Part shown: one piece after another, positions 35,096 through 44,184 of the stretch | How positions within the stretch are numbered: position 1 is the first letter of the stretch | Layout of the letters: every line of letters starts with the position of its first letter | NCBI GenBank assembly: GCA_947090765.1 | Contig: OX352322.1 | Location: forward strand, 1,755,501 to 1,819,500 | Length of the DNA stretch: 64,000 bases | Direction of reading: 5' to 3' | Source: Pseudomonas sp. MM223 | Lineage (GTDB): Bacteria > Pseudomonadota > Gammaproteobacteria > Pseudomonadales > Pseudomonadaceae | The notes under the pieces: generated by a model | What the model saw: the letters and a program-made list of their open reading frames with translations, nothing else | What the model was told of the DNA's origin: nothing | Databases searched by the model: none | Program-made: the position numbers and the translations under genes

Positions 35096-36268
35096 TTACA
35101 CGGTGGTTTTGCGGGCAGATACAAGCCACACCAGCAACGCTAGCCCGCCAATCACCAAACCCGCCACCACAATGCCCATCCAGCCCTGGTGCTGGAACAA
35201 CTGCGTGCCCAGCAACGACCCCAACGCCCCGCCAATGAAGTAGCAGGTGATGTACCCGGCGTTAAGCCGCGTGCGTGCTTCGGGGCGCAGGGCAATTACC
35301 GCGTTCTGGTTGCTCACGTGGACCAGTTGCACCGCCAGGTCGAGCATCAGCACGCCCAGCAGCAGGGCCAGCAACGACTGCTCGGCAAACCCCAGCGGCA
35401 CCCACGACAGCAGCAACACCACCAGCCCCACGGTGGTACCCAACGCGCCCTTGCCACGGTCGGCCAGGCGCCCGGCCCAGTTGGCCGACAGTGCACCGGC
35501 TGCACCGGCCAGGCCGAACAGGCCGATCACCGCATCCGAATAGTGGTAAGGGCCCTTGGTCAGCAGAAATGCCAGGGGCGTCCAGAACAGCGCAAACAGG
35601 CTGAACGACAGCAGGCCGAGCAGCGAGCGCAGGCGCAGTACCGGTTCTTCGAGGAACAGGCGGAACACCGAACCGATCAGGGCCGGGTACTTCAGCCCGG
35701 CATGGCTGTGGTGCTGCGGCAGGCTGCGGTACAGCGCCACGGCAGTGATCGCCATCAGCGCAGCGGCCAGCACATAGATGCTGCGCCAGCCGCCCAGTTC
35801 GGCCATGAAACCGGCAGCAGTGCGTGCCAGCAGGATGCCCAGCAGCAGGCCGCTCATCAACGTGCCGACTGCACGCCCACGCTGATGCGGCTCGCTGAGG
35901 GCCGCGGCCATGGGCACGAGGATCTGCGCCACCACCGAGAACAGCCCGGTCAGCGCCGTGCCCAGTATCAGCCAGGGCAAGCTCGGCGCGCAGGCACTGA
36001 TGACCAGGCCCAGGGTGGCAATGGCGGTCATCACGGTAATCAGCCGGCGTTGCTCGAACAGGTCGCCCAGCGGTGCCAGCAGCAGCAGGCCGGCGCCATA
36101 GCTGAGCTGCGCGGCGATGACGATGCTGCCGGCGCTGGCAGTGCTCAGGCCGAACTGCTGGGCGATGCTGTGCAGTAGCGGTTGGGCGTAATAGTTGCTG
36201 GCCACGGCCAGGCCGGTGGCGGTGGCCATCAGCAGGATCAGGGCGCGGCTGAGAGTGGGGGCGTTCAT
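35096..36268 (-). CDS. MFS transporter
   Basis: A 390-residue, 12-helix major-facilitator protein of the drug/arabinose-efflux type. Motif A is visible as APLGDLFEQRR after helix 2; YYAQPLLHSIAQQFGLS follows helix 1. Charged helix ends and a C-terminal SARKTTV mark the cytoplasmic face. It is divergent from a LysR gene with a dyad operator between them, so it is probably an efflux pump under that regulator. The substrate is unknown. Confidence 0.9.
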   Translation of the reverse strand: MNAPTLSRALILLMATATGLAVASNYYAQPLLHSIAQQFGLSTASAGSIVIAAQLSYGAGLLLLAPLGDLFEQRRLITVMTAIATLGLVISACAPSLPWLILGTALTGLFSVVAQILVPMAAALSEPHQRGRAVGTLMSGLLLGILLARTAAGFMAELGGWRSIYVLAAALMAITAVALYRSLPQHHSHAGLKYPALIGSVFRLFLEEPVLRLRSLLGLLSFSLFALFWTPLAFLLTKGPYHYSDAVIGLFGLAGAAGALSANWAGRLADRGKGALGTTVGLVVLLLSWVPLGFAEQSLLALLLGVLMLDLAVQLVHVSNQNAVIALRPEARTRLNAGYITCYFIGGALGSLLGTQLFQHQGWMGIVVAGLVIGGLALLVWLVSARKTTV

Positions 36269-36313
36269 GCGGTTCTCGTGGCGGGCAGTAGTAAGTGGGG
36301 GGATTATCAAGAA

Positions 36314-36329
36314 GTGTCAGGCATGACAC
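36314..36329. promoter_or_regulatory. Operator dyad GTGTCA-GGCA-TGACAC between MFS and lysR
   Basis: A perfect 6-bp inverted repeat with a 4-base spacer, in the gap between the divergent MFS and LysR genes. It contains the T...A symmetry that LysR proteins favour, and lies 45 bases from each start codon. Confidence 0.65.
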
Positions 36330-36374
36330 CAATGTATAGTTTTCAGCTTATCCATCTTGAAAGCAGATAGATCG

Positions 36375-37259
36375 ATGAACCTCAAGCAGCTCGAATACGC
36401 CCTTGCCGTGGCCGACACTGGCAGTTTTACCCGTGCGGCCGAGCGTTGCCACGTAGTGCAGTCGGCGCTCAGCCACCAGGTGGCGCGGCTGGAGGCGCAA
36501 TTGGGCGTAAGCCTGTTCGAGCGTAGTTCGCGGCGGGTGCGGCTGACACCTGCGGGCGAGGCCTTTGTGCTGAGTGCCCGGCCGGCGGTGGAAGCGGCGC
36601 GGCGCATTGCCGATGACGTGGCGGCGGCCTGCGGGCAGGTGCGCGGGCGGCTGGCAATTGGTGAAATCGGCTCGCTGACGGCGCTGGACCTGGTCGACCT
36701 GTTGGCGGTGTTCCACGGTCGTTTTCCGGAGGTGGATGTGCGCTGGATCACGGCCAAGAGCGAATGGCTGATCGCAGATGTGATCGAGCGGCGGCTGGAC
36801 GTTGGCTTCATTGGCCTGTGGCAAGGCGAGGTGGTGCAGGGCGTGCAGCATCGCTTGCTGGCCCGGGAGGCGCTGGTGGCGTTGTTGCCGGTTGGTCATC
36901 GGCTGGTCGGCCGCGGGCAGTTGGCGCTGGCCGACCTGGCGGATGAAGTGCTGGTGGACTTCCCCGAAGGCACCGGGGCGCGGCGGCAGACGGATGAGGC
37001 GTTTCAGGCCGCGGGGTTGCAGCATCGGGTGCAGTTCGAGATCGGGCATGTGCGCCTGGTGGAAAAGTTCGTGCAACGGGGCATGGCGGTGGGCCTGGTG
37101 CCGGAGCGGGTGGCCCAGGGCTTCGAAGGTGTGGCGCTGGCGCGGTTGGTGGATGCGCCAGTGCGGCACCTGTATGCCGTGTGGTCCTCCAGCCCGACGC
37201 CGGCTGCCCGGGCGTTTCTGGAGGTGATGGAACAGCGACTTGGGTCTGGGACTGGATAA
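36375..37259 (+). CDS. LysR family transcriptional regulator
   Basis: A 294-residue regulator with N-terminal winged helix (MNLKQLEYALAVADTGSFTRAAERCHVVQSALSHQVARLEAQLG, residues 1-44) and a LysR substrate-binding domain from about 88. It probably controls the divergent MFS gene through the dyad at 36314-36329. The inducer is unknown. Confidence 0.93.
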   Translation: MNLKQLEYALAVADTGSFTRAAERCHVVQSALSHQVARLEAQLGVSLFERSSRRVRLTPAGEAFVLSARPAVEAARRIADDVAAACGQVRGRLAIGEIGSLTALDLVDLLAVFHGRFPEVDVRWITAKSEWLIADVIERRLDVGFIGLWQGEVVQGVQHRLLAREALVALLPVGHRLVGRGQLALADLADEVLVDFPEGTGARRQTDEAFQAAGLQHRVQFEIGHVRLVEKFVQRGMAVGLVPERVAQGFEGVALARLVDAPVRHLYAVWSSSPTPAARAFLEVMEQRLGSGTG

Positions 37260-37260
37260 G

Positions 37261-37369
37261 CCTGTACCGGCCCTATCGCCGGCAAGCCAGCTCCCACAGG
37301 ATCACCTCAGTCTTCGAGCCTGTGGGGTTCCTGTGGGAGCTGGCTTGCCGGCGATAGGGCCGAAACAGG
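37261..37369. repeat. REP pair, class A
   Basis: CCTGTACCGGCCCTATCGCC and the inverted copy, about 37 bases apart, between the convergent LysR and SDR genes. Confidence 0.9.
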
Positions 37370-37381
37370 CAACCCATCAAC

Positions 37382-38130
37382 TCAAGCTGCAAACCCACCA
37401 TCAATGGTCAAACTGGCCCCGGTGATATAGCCCGCCTCCGGCCCCGCCAGGTAAGCCACAAAGCTGGCAATCTCCTCTGGCTCGCCGTAGCGTCCGATCG
37501 CCATCAACGGGATCAGGCTCTCGGCAAACTCGCCACTGGCGGGGTTCATGTCGGTGTCCACCGGCCCTGGCTGTACGTTGTTCACGGTAATGCCCTGTGG
37601 CCCCAGGTCACGCGCCATGCCGCGGGTCAAGCCAACCAGCGCGGACTTGCTCATGGCATAAGGTGCACCACCGGCAAAAGGCATGCGCTCGGCGTTGGTA
37701 CTGCCAATGTTGATGATGCGCCCGCCCTGGCCCATGTAGCGTGCCGCTGCCTGGCTGGCGACAAACACGCTGCGCACGTTCACCGCCAGCATGCGGTCAA
37801 AGTCGGCCAGGTCAAATTCGGTTACCGGTGCCACTGCCAGCACACCGGCGTTGTTGACCAGGATATCCAGCCTGCCGAAGGCCTTCACGGCGTCATCCAC
37901 GGCCAGCTGCACGGCGGCTGCATCGGCGCTGTCGGCGCGCAGGGCCAGGGCTTTGCCACCGTTTTCGGTTATTTCGCGGGCCAGTGCTTCTGCCGGGCCT
38001 GCGGAGCGACATAGGTGAAGGCCACCTGTGCACCTTCGCGGGCCAGGCGCCGCACGATGGCTGCGCCTATGCCGCGGGAACCGCCCTGAACCAGGGCCAC
38101 TTTGCCTTCGAGTGAAAGTTGCTTGGACAT
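37382..38130 (-). pseudogene. SDR family oxidoreductase with a -1 frameshift
   Basis: Would encode a 249-residue short-chain dehydrogenase. The 5' part runs MSKQLSLEGKVALVQGGSRGIG to QVAFTYV; homology then resumes in another frame as SAGPAEALAREITENGG and continues through NNAG, the catalytic serine in NIGSTN, YAMSK and GASLTIDGG. The length, 749 bases, is one short of a multiple of three, so a single base has been lost near 38005-38010 (GTCGCTCC, perhaps from GTCCGCTCC). The usual T of TGGSRGIG is Q here. AGGAG precedes the start. Either inactive or a sequencing error. It is divergent from a LysR gene. Confidence 0.85.
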
Positions 38131-38195
38131 GCTGATCTCCTGCTGGAAGCCAGGCCGAAATGCCTTGGATGGGCACAGTATCGGCGCTTGATTAC

Positions 38196-38226
38196 CTGCT
38201 GATAAGATGGCAATCACTATCAGCAG
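38196..38226. promoter_or_regulatory. Operator dyad CTGCTGATA-N13-TATCAGCAG between SDR and lysR
   Basis: A perfect 9-bp inverted repeat (38196-38204 and 38218-38226) in the gap between the divergent SDR pseudogene and the LysR gene, a typical LysR operator position. Confidence 0.65.
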
Positions 38227-38248
38227 AGTAAACTCTGGGTTGCTAATC

Positions 38249-39187
38249 ATGGCCGTGGAATCGTTCAACGCGTTGGAATGCTTCATCCGCAGTGCCGAGG
38301 TCGGCAGTTTTGCCGAAGCTGCCAGGCGCCTGAGCATTACCCCTGCCGCCGTGGGCAAGCACGTGGCCCAGCTGGAGGCGCGCCTGGGCGTGCGGTTGTT
38401 CCAGCGTAGTACCCGCAAGCTGACCCTGACGGAGGCGGGGCAGCGTTTTCTTGGCGAGGTCAGCGACAGCTTTCGCACTATCCAGTACGCCGTGGCCAAC
38501 CTGGCCAGCGCCGAAGGCCAGCCGGCCGGGTTGTTGCGGGTAAGCATGGGCACGGTGTTCGGGCGTTTGTATGTACTGCCCTTGCTGGGCGAATTTTTAC
38601 GTCGCTACCCGGCCATTACCCCGGATTGGCATTTCGACAACCGCCAGGTCGACCTGATCGGCCAAGGCTTCGATGCAGCGATTGGCGGTGGTTTTGATCT
38701 GCCGCCTGGGGTGGTGGCACGCAAGCTGACCCCGGCGCACCGGGTGCTGGTAGCCGCGCCGGCCTACCTGGGGCGGCACGCGCCGATTGACGACCCGCAG
38801 GTGCTGCAGCGGCACGACGGCATCCTGATCCGCTCGCCCCAGACCGGGCGGGTGCGTTCATGGCCGCTAACCAGTCGCTGGCAGGCGCAGCAGCCGCTGC
38901 AACTGCGTCAGGCGATGACCATGAGCGATTCGGACGCGGCTTGCGCGGTGGCCGAGCAGGGGCTGGGCATTGCCCTGGTGAGCCTGCCGTTTGCCGTCCC
39001 GTACCTGCAGGCCGGGCGGCTGCGGCGGGTGTTGCCGGACTGGTACGTGGATGACGGGCATATCAGCCTGTATTTTGCCGAGCACAAGCTGATGCCGGGT
39101 AAGACCCGGGCGTTTATCGATTTTGTGGTGGAGCAGTTTGCCGAACAGGGGTTGGCGGGGCGGTTCGATGCCTTGCAAACACTGTAG
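38249..39187 (+). CDS. LysR family transcriptional regulator
   Basis: A 312-residue regulator: winged helix at 1-60 (FNALECFIRSAEVGSFAEAARRLSITPAAVGKHVAQLEARLG) and LysR effector domain after 90. It belongs to the DsdC/TrpI-like subgroup by length and style. The start MAVESF has a weak ribosome site. It probably regulates the divergent SDR, which is frameshifted in this strain. Confidence 0.93.
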   Translation: MAVESFNALECFIRSAEVGSFAEAARRLSITPAAVGKHVAQLEARLGVRLFQRSTRKLTLTEAGQRFLGEVSDSFRTIQYAVANLASAEGQPAGLLRVSMGTVFGRLYVLPLLGEFLRRYPAITPDWHFDNRQVDLIGQGFDAAIGGGFDLPPGVVARKLTPAHRVLVAAPAYLGRHAPIDDPQVLQRHDGILIRSPQTGRVRSWPLTSRWQAQQPLQLRQAMTMSDSDAACAVAEQGLGIALVSLPFAVPYLQAGRLRRVLPDWYVDDGHISLYFAEHKLMPGKTRAFIDFVVEQFAEQGLAGRFDALQTL

Positions 39188-39273
39188 GAGCAGCCTTGTG
39201 CTGCGAAGAGGCCGGTAAGACATAAAATTTCTTTGGTGCTTACGGCCCCTTCGCAGCACAAGGCTGCTCCTAC
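39183..39273. repeat. REP pair, class B1
   Basis: TGTAGGAGCAGCCTTGTGCT and inverted GCAGCACAAGGCTGCTCCTACA. The first arm overlaps the stop region of the LysR gene, so the 3' end of that gene merges with the repeat. Confidence 0.9.
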
Positions 39274-39310
39274 AGGGATGTCGCTGGGCCGAGGACAGTG
39301 TTCACCCGCC

Positions 39311-39781
39311 TCAGGCAACTTCGACAATCAGCAATACCTGCGCCCCCAGGCTCACCTCGTCATCAATCCTCTTACCCAGCAACTGCTGCCCCAGCGGCGA
39401 GCGCGGGGTAATCACGGTGACCAAATCATCCCCCTCGCCAATCTTCAATCCCGCCGCCTCGGGCCCGAGGAACAACCGGCGCTGACTACCACCCTCATCT
39501 TCCAGGGTCACCAGGTTGCTGATCTGCACCCCGCGCGCCGGGTCATGGTCGCGCAGCAGCAATTGCTGGTAGATCAGCAGCGCCTGGCGGATTTCGGCGC
39601 TGCGGCGGGCCTGGCCAGTGGCCAGGTACGAAGCCTCCAGGCCCAAGGTGTCGTACTTGTTCTCGGCGATGTTCTCTTCGGCGGTAGCGGCCTCATAGGC
39701 GCTTTGCGCCGCGCGGGTCAGCACGTCCAGGTCATGTTCGAGGGTGGCGACGATCTGCGCCAGCAGGCGGGTCTTGTCCAT
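39311..39781 (-). CDS. GreA/GreB-like protein
   Basis: A 156-residue protein. The N-terminal helical half (MDKTRLLAQIVATLEHDLDVLTRAAQSAYEAATAEENIAENKYDTLGLEASYLATG) resembles the coiled coil of Gre factors, and the C-terminal half (LVTLEDEGGSQRRLFLGPEAAG to TPRSPLGQQLLGKRIDDEV) is the Gre/Rnk FKBP-like domain. It is likely an RNA-polymerase secondary-channel protein distinct from GreA and GreB. Two bases separate it from the upstream membrane-protein gene, so they are probably cotranslated. Confidence 0.85.
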   Translation of the reverse strand: MDKTRLLAQIVATLEHDLDVLTRAAQSAYEAATAEENIAENKYDTLGLEASYLATGQARRSAEIRQALLIYQQLLLRDHDPARGVQISNLVTLEDEGGSQRRLFLGPEAAGLKIGEGDDLVTVITPRSPLGQQLLGKRIDDEVSLGAQVLLIVEVA

Positions 39782-39783
39782 GG

Positions 39784-40182
39784 TCAGTAGCAGAACTCCA
39801 GCACGTTGGCCTGGCTTTTGTCGGTGGGAGCGGTGCGGTTCTGCTGCAACCAGAACTGGCACTTGGGGCTGTTGAGGTTGCGCGGGTTGCCTTGGGCGGC
39901 TTCGGCGGCCTGTTGCAGTTCCTGCTTGTGCAGAATGTCTTTGTAGTGTTCGAACATCTGGGCCTGGGCATCTTGGGCCGGGGCTGGGGCCGAAGGTGCG
40001 GCAGGCCGGTACACGCTGGGGGCCACGGCCTGGGCCAGCGGCTGCACTTGGTGCGGCCACAGTTGCAACGCCAGCCACAGGGTCGCGGCAATGGCCACGG
40101 CGCCCAGCCACAGACCAAAGGCAACGCATACAATCAACGGCAGCGGCTTGAGGGTGATTTTCAGTTCACGGTGGCGGGCCAT
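39784..40182 (-). CDS. Hypothetical membrane-anchored protein
   Basis: A 132-residue protein with a basic N-terminus, one membrane helix (about 13-36, LPLIVCVAFGLWLGAVAIAATLWLAL) and an Ala/Pro-rich then hydrophilic periplasmic part with two cysteines (SPKCQFW, LEFCY) that could form a disulfide. No named domain is recognised. CAGGAGG gives a strong ribosome site. Confidence 0.75.
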   Translation of the reverse strand: MARHRELKITLKPLPLIVCVAFGLWLGAVAIAATLWLALQLWPHQVQPLAQAVAPSVYRPAAPSAPAPAQDAQAQMFEHYKDILHKQELQQAAEAAQGNPRNLNSPKCQFWLQQNRTAPTDKSQANVLEFCY

Positions 40183-40311
40183 GGCAGCCTCCTGGCAGGG
40201 TAGGACGGGTGCATTGTCGCATGCGCTTGGGCATTTTTCCGTGTGGGTGCTTTTGTCGGCGACAATTTATCCGCAGAATTCGCGGTTTTTGCACCAGAAC
40301 GGGAGGGGCGC

Positions 40312-41445
40312 ATGAACGCCACCTGGGACATCTTCTGCAGTGTCGTCGACAATTACGGCGATATAGGCGTGACCTGGCGACTGGCCCGGCAACTGGTGGA
40401 CGAGCATGGCCTGGCAGTGCGCCTGTGGGTGGACGACCTCAACGCGTTTACGCCCATGTGCCCCGGGGCTGATGCCAGCGCCGCGCAGCAGTGGCAGCAG
40501 GGTGTGGATGTGCGTCAGTGGCCGTCGGCCTGGTTGCCGGTGGCGCCGGCCGATGTGGTGATTGGTGCCTTCGCGTGCCAGTTGCCGGCTGCCTATGTCG
40601 AGGCAATGCGTGCCCGCGCCATGCCGCCGCTCTGGCTGAACCTTGAATACCTCAGTGCCGAGGACTGGGTAGAGGGCTGCCATGGCTTGCCTTCGCCGCA
40701 GCCCAACGGCCTGCGCAAGGTGTTTTTCTTCCCTGGCTTTACCGAGCAAACCGGCGGCCTGCTGCGCGAGGGCTCGCTGCTGGCGCGGCGTGATGCGTTC
40801 CAGCAGTCGGCCGAGGCGCGCCAGGCGTTTTTGCAAGGGCTTGGCGTACACCCCGAGCACGGGGCGTTGCTGGTTTCGCTGTTCGCCTACGAAAACCCGC
40901 AACTGGCCAGTTGGCTCGATGCCCTGGCCACAGGCGCACAACCGTGCCACCTGCTGGTGCCGCAAGGGCGCATCGTCGCGGGGCTGAGCCAGTGGCTTGG
41001 CGAGGCGCCGCTGCACGTGGGCAGCGTACGAAAGCGCGGGGCGCTGACCGTGCAGGTGCTGCCTTTTGTGAGTCAGGACGATTTTGACCGGCTGCTGTGG
41101 AGTTGTGACTTCAACGCGGTACGTGGTGAAGACTCGTTCGTGCGTGCGCAGTGGGCCGGGCAGCCGATGCTGTGGCATATCTATGTGCAGGACGAGAACG
41201 CCCACTGGGAAAAGCTCGACGCGTTCCTGGCGCATTATCGACGCGGCCTGTCAGGTGAAGCCGATGCCGCCCTGCTTGGCCTGTGGCGTGCCTGGAACAT
41301 GGACCGCGACATGGGGCAGGCGTGGCAAGGAGCCCGCCAGCACTGGCCAGAACTGCAACAGCATGCCCGGCTTTGGGCGTTGCGACAGGCCGCTCAGCCG
41401 GACCTTGCCACAGCGCTAGTACACTTTTACCAAAATTCGCTATGA
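40312..41445 (+). CDS. earP: Elongation factor P arginine rhamnosyltransferase
   Basis: Transfers rhamnose from TDP-rhamnose to Arg32 of EF-P. The 377-residue GT-B protein has both catalytic aspartates, D13 and D17, in DNYGDIGVTWRLA, and E273 in RGEDSFVRAQW, as in characterised EarP. It is directly upstream of efp, 48 bases apart. The start MNATWD follows GGGAGGGG. The efp -10 box overlaps its stop. Confidence 0.97.
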   Translation: MNATWDIFCSVVDNYGDIGVTWRLARQLVDEHGLAVRLWVDDLNAFTPMCPGADASAAQQWQQGVDVRQWPSAWLPVAPADVVIGAFACQLPAAYVEAMRARAMPPLWLNLEYLSAEDWVEGCHGLPSPQPNGLRKVFFFPGFTEQTGGLLREGSLLARRDAFQQSAEARQAFLQGLGVHPEHGALLVSLFAYENPQLASWLDALATGAQPCHLLVPQGRIVAGLSQWLGEAPLHVGSVRKRGALTVQVLPFVSQDDFDRLLWSCDFNAVRGEDSFVRAQWAGQPMLWHIYVQDENAHWEKLDAFLAHYRRGLSGEADAALLGLWRAWNMDRDMGQAWQGARQHWPELQQHARLWALRQAAQPDLATALVHFYQNSL

Positions 41446-41446
41446 T
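41441..41446 (+). promoter_or_regulatory. Possible -10 box of efp
   Basis: TATGAT overlaps the earP stop codon and lies 47 bases before the efp start. No good -35 box is seen at 17 bases, so the promoter is tentative. Confidence 0.4.
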
Positions 41447-41493
41447 ATGCGGCCTCGATTTTTATAAATCCATCCAGATTCGGATACTTCGTA

Positions 41494-42066
41494 ATGAAAA
41501 CTGGTAAAGAACTGAAACCCGGTACCGTCCTGCGCATCGACAACGACCCGTGGCTGGTTCAAAAAGCTGAGTTCACCAAGTCGGGCCGTAACAGCGCGAT
41601 CATGAAGACCAAGCTGAAGAACCTGCTGACCGGCTACAAGACCGAAACCGTATACGGTGCGGACGACAAGCTGGACGACGTGATCCTGGATCGCAAAGAA
41701 GCGACCCTGTCGTTCATCAGCGGTGACTCGTACACCTTCATGGACACCACCGACTACACCATGTACGAGCTGAACGCCGAAGACATCGAAGCCGTTCTGC
41801 CGTTCATCGAAGAAGGCATGGAAGACGTCTGCGAAGCCGTGTTCTTCGAAGGCCGTCTGGTATCGGTTGAACTGCCGACCACCATCAGCCGTCAGGTTGT
41901 CTACACCGAGAACGCTGCTCGCGGCGACACCTCGGGCAAGGTCATGAAGCCTGCCAAGCTGAAGAACGGCACCGAACTGCAGGTTGCCGACTTCATCAAC
42001 ATCGACGAGTGGATCGACATCGACACTCGCGAAGGTGGCGTGTACAAGGGCCGTTCCAAGAAGTAA
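41494..42066 (+). CDS. efp: Translation elongation factor P, rhamnosylated type
   Basis: Relieves ribosome stalling at consecutive prolines. The 190-residue protein has the three beta-barrel domains, and the tip loop SGRNSA places Arg at residue 32, the site modified by EarP (instead of the Lys34 of the EpmA type). A bidirectional terminator follows. Codon use is strongly biased, as expected for a highly expressed gene. Confidence 0.98.
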   Translation: MKTGKELKPGTVLRIDNDPWLVQKAEFTKSGRNSAIMKTKLKNLLTGYKTETVYGADDKLDDVILDRKEATLSFISGDSYTFMDTTDYTMYELNAEDIEAVLPFIEEGMEDVCEAVFFEGRLVSVELPTTISRQVVYTENAARGDTSGKVMKPAKLKNGTELQVADFINIDEWIDIDTREGGVYKGRSKK

Positions 42067-42084
42067 TTCTTCTTGCGATGAGCA

Positions 42085-42115
42085 CAAAAAACCCGGCCTT
42101 GGCCGGGTTTTTTTA
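42085..42115. terminator. Bidirectional terminator between efp and ohr
   Basis: AAACCCGGCC-TT-GGCCGGGTTT (42089-42110) flanked by A6 on the left and T7 on the right, so both efp and ohr end here. Confidence 0.9.
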
Positions 42116-42125
42116 TGCCTGTGGC

Positions 42126-42554
42126 TTAGACGGACACATGCAACCGCACATCCACATTGCCGCGGGTGGCATTGGAGTAAGGGCAGACCTTGTGCGCTTT
42201 TTCCACCAGCCCTTCGGCATCGGCCTGGGCCAGGCCCGGCAGGTTGATGTGCAGGTCGATGTCCAGGCCGAAACCGCCCGGAATCTGGCCAATGCCCACC
42301 TTGGCGGTGATCGAGGCATCTGCCGGCAGGGCTTTTTTCTCTTGCCCGGCTACAAATTTGAGGGCGCCGATGAAACACGCCGAGTAACCGGCAGCGAACA
42401 TTTGCTCGGGGTTGGTGCCATCACCGCCAGCGCCGCCCAGTTCCTTGGGGGTACTGAGGCTGACGACCAGCTTGCCGTCGCTGGACTTGGATTTGCCGTC
42501 GCGCCCACCGGTGGAGGTAGCTTCTGCGATGTACAGCGGAGTGACCTTTTGCAT
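42126..42554 (-). CDS. ohr: Organic hydroperoxide resistance protein (Ohr)
   Basis: Thiol peroxidase that reduces organic hydroperoxides using lipoylated proteins. The 142-residue OsmC-fold protein has reactive C60 (GYSACFIGALK), resolving C124 (KVCPYSNATRGNVDV), R18 and E50. The upstream gene ohrR encodes its likely repressor. The start MQKVTPLY is preceded by a purine-rich site. Confidence 0.95.
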   Translation of the reverse strand: MQKVTPLYIAEATSTGGRDGKSKSSDGKLVVSLSTPKELGGAGGDGTNPEQMFAAGYSACFIGALKFVAGQEKKALPADASITAKVGIGQIPGGFGLDIDLHINLPGLAQADAEGLVEKAHKVCPYSNATRGNVDVRLHVSV

Positions 42555-42618
42555 CTTGAGCCTCGCTAATGTGCTGTGCGCTCCCGGTTGAAGGAGGGCG
42601 CGGGTTGGTGTGGGATTT

Positions 42619-42650
42619 AAATTAGCGCGCAATTAGTTTGTGCGCAAGAT
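42619..42650 (-). promoter_or_regulatory. Candidate OhrR-binding region upstream of ohr
   Basis: On the minus strand the region reads TTGCGCACAAACTAATTGCGCGCTAATTTA, with direct TAATT elements around GCGCGC and two TTGCGC elements. It lies 65-95 bases upstream of the ohr start, in the 140-base gap after ohrR. OhrR binds AT-rich repeats near the ohr promoter (known). The exact site is inferred. Confidence 0.4.
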
Positions 42651-42694
42651 AAATAATCACCGTTCGTCCGAACGGCCATTGCACAGCATAGCGG

Positions 42695-43150
42695 TCAGAG
42701 GTTTTTCTGCAGGTTCTCGCGCAGGTTCAGTAGGTCGGCCTGCAGTTGTTGCAACTGTTCCAGGCTGCGCCCGCTGGCCTTGAGGATGCACTGCGGCACC
42801 TCTTTGGCCTGCTGTTGCAGGGCACGGCCCTTGTCGGTCAGTTGCACCATTACCACCCGTTCGTCTTCCCGGCTGCGGTTGCGCTGTAGCAGGCCTTCGC
42901 TTTCCAGGCGCTTTAGTAGCGGTGTGAGCGAGCCGGGGTCGGTCAGCAGGTGCTGGCTGATTTCGCCCACGGTCAGGTCGTCACGCTCCCACAGTACGAG
43001 CATGGCCAAGTACTGCGGGTAGGTCAGGCCCAAGGCTTGCAGCAGCGGTTTGTAGACTTTGGTCATCAGCAACGAGGTGGAGTGCAGGGCGAAGCAGACC
43101 TGGTTGTCCAGCAGCAGCTCGTCACAGGAGGCTTGGGTGTCGGCGTTCAT
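42695..43150 (-). CDS. ohrR: MarR-family organic peroxide sensor OhrR
   Basis: A 151-residue winged-helix repressor. The peroxide-sensing Cys is C19 in DNQVCFALHSTS; the DNA-reading helices are LTVGEISQHLLTDPGSLTPLLKRLESEGLLQR, with the wing RSREDERVVMVQLT. It is followed by ohr on the same strand across a 140-base gap that probably carries the ohr promoter. Confidence 0.94.
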   Translation of the reverse strand: MNADTQASCDELLLDNQVCFALHSTSLLMTKVYKPLLQALGLTYPQYLAMLVLWERDDLTVGEISQHLLTDPGSLTPLLKRLESEGLLQRNRSREDERVVMVQLTDKGRALQQQAKEVPQCILKASGRSLEQLQQLQADLLNLRENLQKNL

Positions 43151-43208
43151 GCAGGTCCTTGAAAGTAATCAATGGGAAATTCTGGCACGCTGATCATTAG
43201 TGCGCACA

Positions 43209-44162
43209 CTACTCGCGCAGTTCACTGCGCAGGGCCAGATCCCAGGGTGGAATCGGGCTGAAGCGGCTCTTGAGGAATTCGAGCAGCAAACGGCTGCGAG
43301 AGTTCGTTTCATGTTCAAGGCGCAGCGCATAAATGCCGCTGGTCTCGGCTTCGGGCAGGCCGCCGTCGCAAAACAGCGGCACCAGCTCGCCCCGCAGCAG
43401 GTATTCACTGATCAGCCAAGTGGGCAGGTGGGCAACACCCAAGCCGGCGAGGGCGCCGAACAGCAAGGTTTCGGCATTGTTGGCGGCCATGCGCATGCGC
43501 GCGGGGCGGTACAGGCGGGTTTGCCCGGCCACGTTGAAGCGCCAGGCGAAGGGCGGTGCCAGGCCGTCCCAGTCCAGGCCGTCGTGCCCGGGCAGTTCGC
43601 TGGGGCAGGTGGGCACGCCGCGGCTGGCCAGGTAGGCGGGGCTGGCGCAGGCGATGCGCACCATGTAGGCCAGTGGCGTGGCGACCAGCCGGGTGTCGGC
43701 CAGAGGGCCGGCGCGCAGCACCAGGTCGACCTCGCCCAGGTGGCTGCCATGCAGGTCGACGAAGCTGTCGATAAGGCGCAGTTGCACGTCCAGGCCTGGG
43801 TAGGCCACCAGGAAGTCGGCGATGGCCGGGGCCAGGTGGCGGCGGCCGAACGCGGCGGGGGCGTCGATGCGGATCAGGCCTTCGGGGGCATTGCTCAGCG
43901 ATACCGCCTCGGCCCGGGCCAGGCGCAGCTCCTCGATGATGCGCCTGGCCCGTTCGGCAAAGGCATTGCCGGCGGGTGTGGCGCGCACGGCGTGGGTGCT
44001 GCGGGTGAACAGGCGGCTACCGACGGCGTTTTCCAGGTTGTCGATGCGCCGGGCCACTGCGGACGGTGTCAATGGATGGCGGCGGGCGGCGGCGGAAAAA
44101 CTGCCGGTCTCCAGCACATCAAGAAACAGGCTCAACTGGTCGGTGAGGGTATCGGGGCTCAT
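43209..44162 (-). CDS. LysR family transcriptional regulator
   Basis: A 317-residue regulator with winged helix (1-62, LSLFLDVLETGSFSAAARRHPLTPSAVARRIDNLENAVG) and LysR effector domain of the CrgA-like type. It is divergent from a TauE/SafE gene, with an inverted repeat in the gap, so it likely controls that transporter. Confidence 0.93.
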   Translation of the reverse strand: MSPDTLTDQLSLFLDVLETGSFSAAARRHPLTPSAVARRIDNLENAVGSRLFTRSTHAVRATPAGNAFAERARRIIEELRLARAEAVSLSNAPEGLIRIDAPAAFGRRHLAPAIADFLVAYPGLDVQLRLIDSFVDLHGSHLGEVDLVLRAGPLADTRLVATPLAYMVRIACASPAYLASRGVPTCPSELPGHDGLDWDGLAPPFAWRFNVAGQTRLYRPARMRMAANNAETLLFGALAGLGVAHLPTWLISEYLLRGELVPLFCDGGLPEAETSGIYALRLEHETNSRSRLLLEFLKSRFSPIPPWDLALRSELRE

Positions 44163-44184
44163 GGTTGCCTTGCTTTTGCGAAAA

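Noticed and set aside
40253..40265. TTGTCG-G-CGACAA palindrome upstream of earP
   Set aside because: Short, odd-length, and no second copy or known factor; could be chance.
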